Position numbers and translations under genes: made by a program
The notes under the pieces: model-generated
Seen by the model: only the letters and a program-made list of their open reading frames with translations
Database searches by the model: none
What the model was told of the DNA's origin: nothing
In this document: positions 34,016-42,389 of the stretch, in pieces
Position numbering within the stretch: the stretch's first letter is position 1
How the letters are laid out: each line of letters begins with the position of its first letter
Source: Mucilaginibacter sp. OK098
GTDB lineage: Bacteria; Bacteroidota; Bacteroidia; Sphingobacteriales; Sphingobacteriaceae
Reading direction: 5' to 3'
NCBI RefSeq assembly: GCF_900142915.1
Contig: NZ_FRCM01000002.1
Span: 496,001-560,000, forward strand
Length of the DNA: 64,000 bases

Positions 34016-34231
34016 TTATGCTGCTGGATTGCAGGTACATGTGGCACTAGTAGTACCATGATCTTTGTAAATTGCTTGACATTGCACCACTGGGTCTGGA
34101 TTGCAGCTTGCTGTATAAAACTGATCAATTATCACTCCTGATGCCGAACAAACTATATGACAATTTGGGTTTTGATACCCGCCTGTTACATTTTTCATTT
34201 CAGCTCTGCTGAGCTTGTTAAATTTAGACAT
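34016..34231 (-). CDS. Double-glycine Cys-rich peptide precursor P4
   Basis: The 71-residue precursor begins MSKFNKLSRAEMKNVTGG, nearly identical to P3. The 53-residue core (YQNPNCHIVCSASG..., ending TCTCNPAA) has six Cys: PNC, IVC, ASC, VQC, ATC, TC. The core sequence is otherwise unlike P3, so leader conservation and core divergence go together. It belongs to the duplicated cassette and is separated from the main cluster by the small frame and spacer. Confidence 0.87.
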   Translation of the reverse strand: MSKFNKLSRAEMKNVTGGYQNPNCHIVCSASGVIIDQFYTASCNPDPVVQCQAIYKDHGTTSATCTCNPAA

Positions 34232-34288
34232 AAATCATTTATTAAATAATAGTTAATTTCACCGGCTCCAAGCCCCAGTATTTAGGCT

Positions 34289-34322
34289 GCATGTATTTTA
34301 AAAGTGCATGCTCCTTTACTTT
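34289..34322 (-). promoter_or_regulatory. Precursor-upstream motif, copy 5
   Basis: GCATGTATTTTAAAAGTGCA then TGCTCCTTTACTTT. It lies 58-91 bp before P4 and has the same flank as copy 4 (31760-31793). Confidence 0.65.
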
Positions 34323-34345
34323 CTCGAGAAGTATCTTTAAATGCT

Positions 34346-34440
34346 TTATTCAAGCATGTATTTTAAAACCGGTGGCCGGTGTAATTCCGGCAGGTGGTAA
34401 CCGTCAAGCAGCAACTGTTGGCGTAGCGGTAATCCCTGCT
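34346..34440 (-). pseudogene. 3'-terminal remnant of a second VKOR-thioredoxin gene
   Basis: Read on the minus strand this segment encodes LLDGYHLPELHRPPVLKYML plus E and a stop, closely matching the end of the VKOR-thioredoxin protein (LLNGYRLPDLYQLPDLKYML plus E). A 1-nt insertion lies just before that stretch. Everything upstream of about 34440 is missing, and the DNA continues directly into the block that lies upstream of the intact gene. Confidence 0.8.
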
Positions 34441-34790
34441 ATTTTTTTAATATGATTTGATAACCGGTAGATTGATAGCATCCGGATTTATCCCCGGTTC
34501 AGCGCTGATGGTTGCAGAATCAATCCTAATAAATAAGTATTGTAATGATCTTTTTAATGAATTATCGGAATTTTGACATCTGTTGCGCGATAACATGCGG
34601 TCAGGTTAATATTTTTTTATTGCATTAAGGATATATCCCCTAAAGCAATAAATAAAGATAGTAAATAAATTGTTTGCATTAATTATGCAATAAAAACAAT
34701 TTTCAGAATAATATTTCTCGTTTAAGCAACTCCACCTTATACCTGTACACCTGTCTGCCCAAATTACCATCAGCGTCAATGCCCTATCCT
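34428..34790. repeat. Duplicated block, copy 2
   Basis: This is the second copy of 33498-33850. It joins the VKOR remnant at 34428-34440 (GGTAATCCCTGCT). It includes the frame at 34447-34596. The end overlaps the 3' end of the ABC ATPase gene. Confidence 0.7.
34447..34596 (-). CDS. Possible small protein, paralogue of 33486-33668
   Basis: A 49-residue frame starts MLSRNRCQNSDNSLKRSLQY and ends LPVIKSY. It stays in frame with the first copy, with both synonymous and amino-acid changes. It ends 7 bp before the VKOR remnant junction. It is only supported by the pairwise comparison. Confidence 0.3.
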   Translation of the reverse strand: MLSRNRCQNSDNSLKRSLQYLFIRIDSATISAEPGINPDAINLPVIKSY

Positions 34791-35438
34791 TATATACCCC
34801 AGTTCTTCCAAATCTTCAACTGTTTTGGTGAGATGAGTGCGGCCATCTTTTAATAAATACACCGTATTGCTTATATCAAGCAGGTGGGTATACATGTGGT
34901 CGGTTATTAAAAAGCCTTTGTTTGCTTTTTCTTCCAGTAAAAACGCCTTTATATTTTCTATCTGGATAGGGTTCAGGTGCGTAAAAGGCTCATCCAGCAT
35001 GGCAAACAGCGATGGTGTTTTTACTATAATGTACAGCTCCAGTGTGCGCCACTGGCCCCCGGAGAGCTGGTTTACTTTCAAATCACATCTTCCCTTAAAC
35101 TCGGGGAAACGGGTTTCCAGGTCGGCGTTAGATAGTTCAAAATCGTCCAGTACTTTTTTAACGGTAAGCTCTTTTGGGATAAAATTAAATTGGGGGAGGT
35201 ATAATAACAAGTCGGGGCGTTTGCTAACCTTACGGATCACATTCCCATCAAACCTGATCGAATTGCTGGATGAGTTTAGTGTACCCAATATAATATTCAT
35301 TAAACAAGTTTTACCCTGCCCGTTGCGACCCAGCAGACCGGATATTTTACCGGTTTCGCACTTTAAATAAACATCAGACAGGATACGCCTCATGCCGAAA
35401 TCAAGCTGGATGCCATCTGCTTCAAGGGTGTGGATCAT
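34776..35438 (-). CDS. ABC transporter ATP-binding protein
   Basis: I start at MIHTLEADG (220 residues), because this ATG overlaps the upstream stop codon in an ATGA junction (35435-35438). Walker A is GRNGQGKT, the signature is LSGGQ, Walker B is LFAMLDEP, and the switch His lies in LITDHMYTH. It is a single ATPase domain. The gene before it encodes a 100-residue membrane protein, so the pair may form a small ABC-2-like transporter or a membrane-stress device. The pair lies next to the peptide locus on the same strand, so a role in self-immunity is possible but unproven. Confidence 0.9.
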   Translation of the reverse strand: MIHTLEADGIQLDFGMRRILSDVYLKCETGKISGLLGRNGQGKTCLMNIILGTLNSSSNSIRFDGNVIRKVSKRPDLLLYLPQFNFIPKELTVKKVLDDFELSNADLETRFPEFKGRCDLKVNQLSGGQWRTLELYIIVKTPSLFAMLDEPFTHLNPIQIENIKAFLLEEKANKGFLITDHMYTHLLDISNTVYLLKDGRTHLTKTVEDLEELGYIRIGH

Positions 35439-35737
35439 CGGTAAGCATTTATAATTATAAAAAGCCAAAGCAAAAAATCAAACAATGAGGTTGTAACACC
35501 CAGCTTAAGCTTTGATACACCCAGGTTTTGGTAGTAATACATTTCCTTTTTTTGATAATAAATGGCTGTTGAAAATATCATGCCTATGGTAATAACCTTA
35601 AACCAAAATAAGAATCCCATTAGTTTATGAGCGTGGGTGCCATAATAGCTTATAATACCTATGCAACTAAGGGTAACCAAAAAGTTAGCTAAAAATACTC
35701 CGCGGTAAAACCTTGCGATAAGTTTAAGGGTGCGCAT
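35435..35737 (-). CDS. Small three-helix membrane protein, partner of ABC ATPase
   Basis: The 100-residue protein has three hydrophobic helices (about residues 14-35, 39-61 and 78-100). Between helices 2 and 3 lies a basic loop YYQKKEMYYYQNLGVSKLKL. The loop resembles an ATPase coupling region. The stop codon overlaps the ATPase start in ATGA, so translation is probably coupled. It is too small for a full ABC permease and could work as a dimer or multimer. Confidence 0.75.
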   Translation of the reverse strand: MRTLKLIARFYRGVFLANFLVTLSCIGIISYYGTHAHKLMGFLFWFKVITIGMIFSTAIYYQKKEMYYYQNLGVSKLKLGVTTSLFDFLLWLFIIINAYR

Positions 35738-35784
35738 AAGGTGTGATAACGCAATAAATTTGAATAACTTATAATTTAGTTAAA

Positions 35785-36981
35785 CTAATTTTCTGGTAAA
35801 TAGGCTGATGCTTCTTCCTGTTGACTGCTGTCTTCTTTTATTTTTGATACCAGTAACACTATCATTGCGCCAAACAAAGCTATGATGCCAAACGACCAGC
35901 GGATACTTGAAGCGTGGGCAATATAACCCACAAACGGCGGTACAAGCAAAAAACCAATATAGCCAATAGTTGAAATTGAAGCCAAAGCGGATGAACTGCT
36001 CATACTTGTTGATTTACCTGCCAGGCTGAATATCATAGGTACAACGCAGGATACTCCAAGCCCTACCAGTATAAAGCCCAGCATAGCAGTAACGGTGTAT
36101 GGCAATATTACGGCCAGCAGCAATCCGCAAAAAATAAAGATGCCGCTAAACCTTAGCACCGTTTTTATGCCCAGGCGGGTAACCAGCTTATCGCCCACAA
36201 AACGGCCTGTAGTCATGGCTACCATGTAAATTACAAAGGCTGCGGTGGCGGTGGCTTTTTCAGCGTGAACGGCTTTTTGAAAATAGATGGCGCTCCAATC
36301 GTACATGGCATTTTCGCAGGCCATGCTGGCAAAACAGATGAGCGAAAATTTGAGGAGGTATTTATCGGGTAAGGAGAATATGGGCCTACGGCTTTGCGGG
36401 ATCGGTTTTTGATCAATAGTATCTTTAATAAAATAAAACGTAACCACAAAAAGGGCAATACTAACAAACAAAAAATGGTATGGCACCCCTATATTAAAGT
36501 ACACCATTAAATAGCCAACAGCGGCGCCAGCAAACCCTGCCAAACTCCAGATACCGTGAAAAGTTGCCATTATAGACTTTGTATAAAGCTGTTGCACAGC
36601 AACGCCCTGTGTGTTTATTGAAAGCGTCATGAGGTTACGTGCCGAGCCAAAGAAAAACAGCACTACTATTAACTGCCACATATTACTTGTGATACCTATC
36701 AAAGCAAGCAGCACGCATAAAAATACCGAGCCAAAAAGCATAACGCTCCTGCTGGTGTATTTGCGTAATAAGGCATTGGTAACCGGCATGGTTAACATAA
36801 GCCCAACCGGTAAGGCAAACAATACGGTACCTAATTGTGCTTCGTTTAAATTTAGCTGATGCTTTATGGTTGGGATGCGCGATGCCCAGGTTGAATATCC
36901 AATTCCCGAAATAAAATAAAATATGGCACACCCAATCCGTAATTGCGCAGGTGTTTTTATGTTGATAGGTTGTTCGTCCAC
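35785..36981 (-). CDS. MFS transporter
   Basis: The 398-residue protein has about 12 membrane helices in two halves with a central loop (about residues 188-203, KDTIDQKPIPQSRRP). The N-terminal part has YSTWASRIPTIKHQL. The pattern fits the major facilitator superfamily, and more closely the YbjJ-type group (similar opening GYSTWASRIP). The substrate is unknown. It forms a single gene. Confidence 0.9.
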   Translation of the reverse strand: MDEQPINIKTPAQLRIGCAIFYFISGIGYSTWASRIPTIKHQLNLNEAQLGTVLFALPVGLMLTMPVTNALLRKYTSRSVMLFGSVFLCVLLALIGITSNMWQLIVVLFFFGSARNLMTLSINTQGVAVQQLYTKSIMATFHGIWSLAGFAGAAVGYLMVYFNIGVPYHFLFVSIALFVVTFYFIKDTIDQKPIPQSRRPIFSLPDKYLLKFSLICFASMACENAMYDWSAIYFQKAVHAEKATATAAFVIYMVAMTTGRFVGDKLVTRLGIKTVLRFSGIFIFCGLLLAVILPYTVTAMLGFILVGLGVSCVVPMIFSLAGKSTSMSSSSALASISTIGYIGFLLVPPFVGYIAHASSIRWSFGIIALFGAMIVLLVSKIKEDSSQQEEASAYLPEN

Positions 36982-37064
36982 TTAAATATTTAGCAGGAGC
37001 TAAAATACAAGTTTGGTTTTATAGATAATTGAAAATGCAGATTATTAAAAAGAAACAAAGTCAA

Positions 37065-37290
37065 TTGATACCCGGAGTTTAAATCTGGCGGTTCCCTGTC
37101 CTACGACGGGCTGTGAGGACACAGCTCGCGGAGAGTCTTTTGATCCCGGAGTTTAAATCCGGCGGTTCCATGTCCTATAGCGGGCTGTGTGGACACAGCC
37201 CGCGGGGAGTCTTTTGATACCCGGAGTTTAAATCCAGTGGTTCCATGTCCTTTAGCGGGCTGTGTGGACACAGCCCGCAGAGGGAGTCTT
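37065..37290. repeat. Three ~75-bp tandem repeats, each with a strong hairpin
   Basis: The units are 37065-37139, 37140-37213 and 37214-37290. Each has CCCGGAGTTTAAATC, then GGTTCC and a hairpin. In units 2 and 3 the hairpin is GCGGGCTGTGT/ACACAGCCCGC around a GG loop. Unit 1 carries matched changes (GACGGGCTGTGAGGACACAG, then CTCGC). The array fills the gap behind the YncE-like gene and before the MFS start. Confidence 0.85.
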
Positions 37291-37299
37291 TTTTAAAGG

Positions 37300-38334
37300 T
37301 TATTTTCCAACCACAACTATATGAAAAGTACCCGGAATTTGCTGCGGTCTTGGATGCGCATTATCAGCTGTTGGCTCAACAGGTTTCGTTTGGGCTGTAG
37401 GTAAATATAGCTTATGGGTAAGTATATCAATACCAATTGTCCTTGCCCCTCTTTCAGTTGGAATATTCTCAACAAACTCAAATTTATCGGCGCTTAACTC
37501 CCGGATCACAGATATAGTACCCTCGCCGTTTGAGGCATAAGCTTGTTTTAATTCAGGGTCAAAGGCAACGCCATCACAACCGCCAATAGGGAATTTTCCT
37601 AGTATTTTACCATTGGTTGCATCCAGCACAATCATGGTTTTATTACCGCCGCAGCCTATAAAAAGACGGCTTGTTTTGCGGTCCATTGCCAGGCCTGAAG
37701 GCTCTTCACCGCCGTCAAGTTTCCATCTGTTTAATATTTTAAAGGTTGTGGCGTCAATTTCAACCTCTTCATTGGTATCTTCAATATTAACAAAAACCTT
37801 TCCCTTACCGTCAGATACACCCGTCTCCGGCTTTCCGCCTAAAGGGATAGTTGCAACCACTATATCACTTGCAGCGTCAATTACTGTAGCGTCTTTACTA
37901 CGGCCATTAAAGGCATAAACTTTCCTGGAAAACTCGTCATAAAAAATAGCATCAGGATTAGTTCCTGCAGCAATTTGTTTTAAAACCTGGTTGGTTTTCA
38001 AATCAAAAACAGTAACTGTGTTTGCTCTGCCATTGCTTGTATAACCTTTATTCAGGTCTGAAGCTAAGGCTATCCCGTGTACGCCTTTAGTATCTGGGAT
38101 CACACCAACAGAATCGCCTGTTGCTACATCTAAAATATTAACCTGCATACCATGCGATACATAAATACGCTTACTTGCACCATCAACGGTAATATAATCC
38201 CAGCCGCCGGTGCTTTTGATGGGAAAATCATTTAGAACTTTAAACCCGGTTTTCTTTTGGGCAAACAGATGAATTGGGGTGCCTATTGCCATGCTAATTA
38301 ATAGCATGCAAAACGGTTTAAGGATTGGTTTCAT
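37300..38334 (-). CDS. YncE-like beta-propeller, exported
   Basis: The 344-residue protein has a signal peptide (AIGTPIHLFAQ) and about seven propeller blades of the YVTN/YncE type (for example KRIYVSHGMQVNILDVATGD and SRKVYAFNGRSKDATVIDAA). It is encoded 73 bp after the TonB-dependent receptor gene on the same strand, so it may bind a substrate for that receptor. A close paralogue lies at 51345-52337. Blades of this type bind DNA or small ligands, and the ligand is unknown here. Confidence 0.87.
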   Translation of the reverse strand: MKPILKPFCMLLISMAIGTPIHLFAQKKTGFKVLNDFPIKSTGGWDYITVDGASKRIYVSHGMQVNILDVATGDSVGVIPDTKGVHGIALASDLNKGYTSNGRANTVTVFDLKTNQVLKQIAAGTNPDAIFYDEFSRKVYAFNGRSKDATVIDAASDIVVATIPLGGKPETGVSDGKGKVFVNIEDTNEEVEIDATTFKILNRWKLDGGEEPSGLAMDRKTSRLFIGCGGNKTMIVLDATNGKILGKFPIGGCDGVAFDPELKQAYASNGEGTISVIRELSADKFEFVENIPTERGARTIGIDILTHKLYLPTAQTKPVEPTADNAHPRPQQIPGTFHIVVVGK

Positions 38335-38407
38335 AATAGTGCTTTTTAAATATGATTAATTAAAGGTTCTATATAAATCTGGTATAAAAATAAATAATCA
38401 GATGCCA

Positions 38408-40888
38408 TTATTTACCCCCGCCACTACCTCCACCACCATCATCCGGCACATTATTATCATCTTTTTTATCCTTTTTAAATTCAAGTTTGCCAAATTTGTA
38501 ACTAAAGGTAATGCCGAATGAACGGAACGGAATTTGCCTCATACTTGTCTGGTTAAATAAAGCGCCTGAGGTTGTTGAGGTTAAATTAACGTATGAGGTA
38601 AACGGATCGGCAGCAGTTAAGCCTAAGCTTAGCTTTTTATCCATAAATTGCTTACGCACAGCCAGGTTATAAAATACAAATGCAGGCCTGGTACCCTGTA
38701 TAGTTCTTTGTGAGGAATTATAATTTCCAAATACTTCAGCAGTAAAGTCATGACCGAATTCGTAAGAAGCATTTAAATTGATACGGTAAGTAAAGCCACT
38801 AACAGTGGGATTACCCGGGTTGGTAGTTATCCTGTCGCCCAGCATTACATTTGAACGCAGGTTTAGTTTTTCAGTAACAGGTACCGAACCAAATAGGCTA
38901 ATGCCCTCAGTAACCTCTGTTCCAATGTTAAAGCGTTGATTTAAATAAACATTTGAATATTTGGTACCCTGTATGGTTAAGGAATCATAGTACGTAGTGT
39001 AGGATTGCAGATCATTGGTGTTGTAACGGTAGAACGCAGCTACATACAAACTGCCTCCCTTTGCAAATGATTTGTTATAACCAAGCTCATAATTGTGGCC
39101 AACCTCGGGCCTTAAGTTAGGATTTCCGTTACTTATGTTATGAGGGTCACTTATATTATAAAATGGATTCAGATCACCGTAGTCCGGCCGTTCGATGCGA
39201 TAGGTGTAGCTTAGCTTAACAGATTGTGTTTTATCAATTTTATGAGACAGCACAGCCGAAGGCGCGAGAATATTATAGCCGGGAATTTTAGCGCCCGGAA
39301 AGTTTGCAGTAGTTGAAGTGTACTCATCTCTAAGGCCTGCTTTACCGTCAATAAACTTATTGAATAAAGAGAATGACGCTGAAAGGTAATAGGCGTAAAC
39401 TTTACGGTTATAGTTAAAACCGTAGGTTTGGTTTGCATTCGGTACAAAAACTCCGTTTGAAAGCGTATCTGTAACCACCGTATTATTAATATTTTCAAGC
39501 ACGGCTTTTGCCCCGGTTTCTATTGTAAAATCTTCGCTCACAGGCTGGGTGTAATCAATAGAGATATCTGTTTCATGATCTTTCCCGGGGTTATTTCCAC
39601 GGGATCCTGATGAAGGCTGCCCGTTCTGAAAATCCTGTCTTTGAAAAAACGTTGAACTGTTATTTCCATAACTTGATGTGAATAATATATCCAGTTCCTG
39701 GTTTTCTTTATTAAAGGTTTTTTTATAATCAACACTGTAATCAAAGTATTTTCCGCTAAAACGGCTATCTGAATTCCGGGTGCTAAGAAGATTAGATACT
39801 ACGCTGTTGGTACTCAGCGCGGTTATGGTTTGGTCCTGGTTGGTGATCCCGCTATTATGGTTAGCAAAATGATTATACCCAAATGAGGCGGTCAATTCAT
39901 CTTTTTGGGTAATGCTCCAGTTAAAGCTTAAGCCCGATCTGTAGCCCCCCCTTGTAAAAGCGCTTCTACCTGTTTGAAGTAAATGATTGGAAGTATCACG
40001 GGTTTTATTGTAGGATAGGTTATCATTAGTATTAATTGTAGTACTATTGATCTGGTCGTTGCCGCTAAAAGATGCGTTAACGCCAAAATTACCTTTACGG
40101 ATGTTTAAATTAACTGAACCATTCTCACGGCGGGTTCCTGCTGAAAGATTAACAGTTCCATTTACACCCTGTACTTTACTGTCCTTTAAAATAATATTGA
40201 TAATTCCTCCTGTACCGTTAGCATCATACTTTGCACCCGGACTGGTAATCACTTCAATGCTTTTAATCTCGCTGGCCGGAATCGTTTGCAGTGCATCTGT
40301 TAAACTTGCTCCAAACACGCTTGATGGTTTTCCGTTAATTAAAAACCGAATATTTGCATTTCCCTGCAACTCTACATTACCATCAATATCAACGGTTACC
40401 ATTGGTACTTTTCTTAATACATCAACAGCTACACCACCCTGTGCGGTCAAATCATTTGCAGGGTTATAAACCAGCTTATCAATTTTATTTTCAACAGTTG
40501 GGGCACTGGCGCTAATAACCACACCCTTTAACTGGCTTTGAACCGGTGAAATAATAATATTGCCCAATGTTAAACTCTTAGCTGTGCTACTAATAACAAG
40601 ATGTTCAATAGTAAGCTGTTTATAACCTAAAAAATCAACCTTAATGGTATATTCTCCTGGTGAGATATTGTCAATTCTAAAATTTCCCTTTGTATCTGTA
40701 CTTGCTCCGTTAAATGGTGAAGTGCTGCCTTGTTTATAAATACCAACAGTAGCATAATCAACCACAGCTTTTGTAACTGCATCTGTTACCTTGCCACTTA
40801 TTTTACCCTTATCATTTGAGCCGCCATTTTGGGCATTAACAGCTAACGAGCAAATAATCAGCAACAAAAACAGTACAAAATTTTTCAT
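38408..40888 (-). CDS. TonB-dependent outer-membrane receptor (OMP_b-brl_3 type)
   Basis: I start at MKNFVLFLLLIICSLAVNAQ (826 residues). The order is a CarboxypepD_reg-like domain (about residues 28-105; GKISGKVTDAVTKAVVDYA), a plug domain (about 120-215; VVISASAPTVENKIDKLVYN, then VPMVTVDIDGNVELQG) and a 22-strand-like barrel to the end. The protein ends in a low-complexity acidic Gly tail (DDGGGGSGGGK). It lies in an operon with the YncE-like propeller. It imports an unknown ligand across the outer membrane using energy from TonB; no TonB box is obvious. Confidence 0.92.
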   Translation of the reverse strand: MKNFVLFLLLIICSLAVNAQNGGSNDKGKISGKVTDAVTKAVVDYATVGIYKQGSTSPFNGASTDTKGNFRIDNISPGEYTIKVDFLGYKQLTIEHLVISSTAKSLTLGNIIISPVQSQLKGVVISASAPTVENKIDKLVYNPANDLTAQGGVAVDVLRKVPMVTVDIDGNVELQGNANIRFLINGKPSSVFGASLTDALQTIPASEIKSIEVITSPGAKYDANGTGGIINIILKDSKVQGVNGTVNLSAGTRRENGSVNLNIRKGNFGVNASFSGNDQINSTTINTNDNLSYNKTRDTSNHLLQTGRSAFTRGGYRSGLSFNWSITQKDELTASFGYNHFANHNSGITNQDQTITALSTNSVVSNLLSTRNSDSRFSGKYFDYSVDYKKTFNKENQELDILFTSSYGNNSSTFFQRQDFQNGQPSSGSRGNNPGKDHETDISIDYTQPVSEDFTIETGAKAVLENINNTVVTDTLSNGVFVPNANQTYGFNYNRKVYAYYLSASFSLFNKFIDGKAGLRDEYTSTTANFPGAKIPGYNILAPSAVLSHKIDKTQSVKLSYTYRIERPDYGDLNPFYNISDPHNISNGNPNLRPEVGHNYELGYNKSFAKGGSLYVAAFYRYNTNDLQSYTTYYDSLTIQGTKYSNVYLNQRFNIGTEVTEGISLFGSVPVTEKLNLRSNVMLGDRITTNPGNPTVSGFTYRINLNASYEFGHDFTAEVFGNYNSSQRTIQGTRPAFVFYNLAVRKQFMDKKLSLGLTAADPFTSYVNLTSTTSGALFNQTSMRQIPFRSFGITFSYKFGKLEFKKDKKDDNNVPDDGGGGSGGGK

Positions 40889-41043
40889 TAAGCGCATCCA
40901 ATAATTCATATTGGCAAAATTGTACGGTAACTTTGTATTAATACTGAATTTTGAAATCAGGTATCATATTTATTACAATAGGTAATAATTAAAGGCAGGG
41001 ATCGGCATTACGCTGCGCCTAAATTAAAAGCTTTGGAAATGAT

Positions 41044-41631
41044 CTATTGGCTTGCCAGCATCACATCATTTTGTTTAAGCAAGCGCACTACTTGCACAAA
41101 ACGGCGTTTGTAGGTTGCATCCATGGCGGTTATGGTAACGCCATGCTCTTTACCAGATGTGGAATGGATAAATTTAAATTCGTCGACGGCGTTGCTTAAT
41201 ACAATGCCAACATGCCCGATTCTATGCCTGTGTGTGGGGCTGGTGAATATGATAATATCGCCGGGGCGAGCATCTTCAAGGCTCACTTTTTCGCCTACAT
41301 TTATAAATTCGCAGGATGAGCGGGGTACATTAAAATTGAAATTCTTAAAAACATAGCTAACAAAGCCCGAGCAATCAAAGCCGCGCAACGGATCGGATGT
41401 TGCAGAGCGGTAACGGGTTCCAATTAAACTCTGAGCAAAATTTAAAAGGGTATCTGCTGTAACACTATCCGTACCGAAAGAAGATTGGTAAACGGGTTTA
41501 TAGAACGTTTCGCGAGCTATTTTGTGGTGATTAACCTTATGGTTTCTGTTAGATTTTTTGGCGCGCGCAGCACAAGGCAGCGCTGCAGTTAAAGATAAAA
41601 GGATAATTAGGGTCGATAAATTTTTCCTCAT
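41044..41631 (-). CDS. NlpC/P60 (C40) cell-wall endopeptidase
   Basis: The 195-residue protein has a signal peptide (LIILLSLTAALPCAARA) and a C-terminal NlpC/P60 domain: Cys87 in FDCSGFV, His140 in RIGHVGIV, and His156 in FIHSTSG. These are the Cys-His-His triad positions. It cleaves the gamma-D-Glu-diaminopimelate link of peptidoglycan stems. It may act in growth or turnover. It is a single gene. Confidence 0.92.
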   Translation of the reverse strand: MRKNLSTLIILLSLTAALPCAARAKKSNRNHKVNHHKIARETFYKPVYQSSFGTDSVTADTLLNFAQSLIGTRYRSATSDPLRGFDCSGFVSYVFKNFNFNVPRSSCEFINVGEKVSLEDARPGDIIIFTSPTHRHRIGHVGIVLSNAVDEFKFIHSTSGKEHGVTITAMDATYKRRFVQVVRLLKQNDVMLASQ

Positions 41632-41773
41632 TTAATGAGGGGCAAGATATCTTTTTTATTTACATATGTCAACCTTTTGTCAGAAATGAAACACAATAGT
41701 TTTAAACTTTTGTTAAAAAGCCCTTTTAGCCAGTGTATTGCAAAAAAGAATGCACAGTGCAATTCCACCTGGC

Positions 41774-42190
41774 TTAGGCAAATATCAGCACTACGCTTCC
41801 GCCTATGATCATCAAAGCGCCAATAGCCTGTGGAATACTGACTGTTTCTTTTAAAAACACAACCGCCAATATAATGGCAAGTGCCACGCTTAGCTTATCA
41901 ATAGGTGCAACCTGCGATACCTTTCCCAATTGCAGCGCCTTAAAATAGCAGATCCATGACAAGCCCGTAGCACAGCCTGAAAGCACCAGGAAGGTCCAGT
42001 TTTGGCGGGTTAATCCCCCAATTGAACTTGCGCCTCCTTTAAAAATTACTATTGCCCATGCAATTAGTAAAATTACCACAGTACGAATGGCAGTTGCCAG
42101 GTCGGTATCAACTCCTTTAATACCAACTTTTGCAAATATTGCAGTAAGGGCTGCAAAAAACGCGGAGAGTAATGCATAGATCCACCACAT
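41774..42190 (-). CDS. EamA-domain transporter, single domain
   Basis: The 138-residue protein contains one EamA repeat with five helices (start MWWIYALLSAFFAALTAIF, end GALMIIGGSVVLIFA). Most EamA transporters have ten helices, and single-domain ones act as dimers. It is a member of the drug/metabolite transporter superfamily. The substrate is unknown. It is divergent from the two-component genes. Confidence 0.88.
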   Translation of the reverse strand: MWWIYALLSAFFAALTAIFAKVGIKGVDTDLATAIRTVVILLIAWAIVIFKGGASSIGGLTRQNWTFLVLSGCATGLSWICYFKALQLGKVSQVAPIDKLSVALAIILAVVFLKETVSIPQAIGALMIIGGSVVLIFA

Positions 42191-42389
42191 AGAACACGAT
42201 TTAAGGATTTTAATGATTATCAGGATTAAAGTTCGTCAATATAATTGCATCAGCGAAATCACAATTATCAGGCCTGATTAGATGCGAAACTAATTACTAA
42301 ACCTGTACAAAAATTGGCTCGAAGTAAAAAAAATCAACGAAATCCAACAATCATCCAAAATCAGCGGTTAACTTTAACAAAAAAACGTT

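Noticed and set aside
34837..35370. Plus-strand 177-residue frame opposite the ABC ATPase
   Set aside because: It is antisense to a well-supported ATPase gene with intact Walker motifs. Its own sequence is Ser/Leu-rich shadow text.
37065..37290. CRISPR array
   Set aside because: There are only three ~75-bp head-to-tail units without unique spacers, and no cas genes are near.
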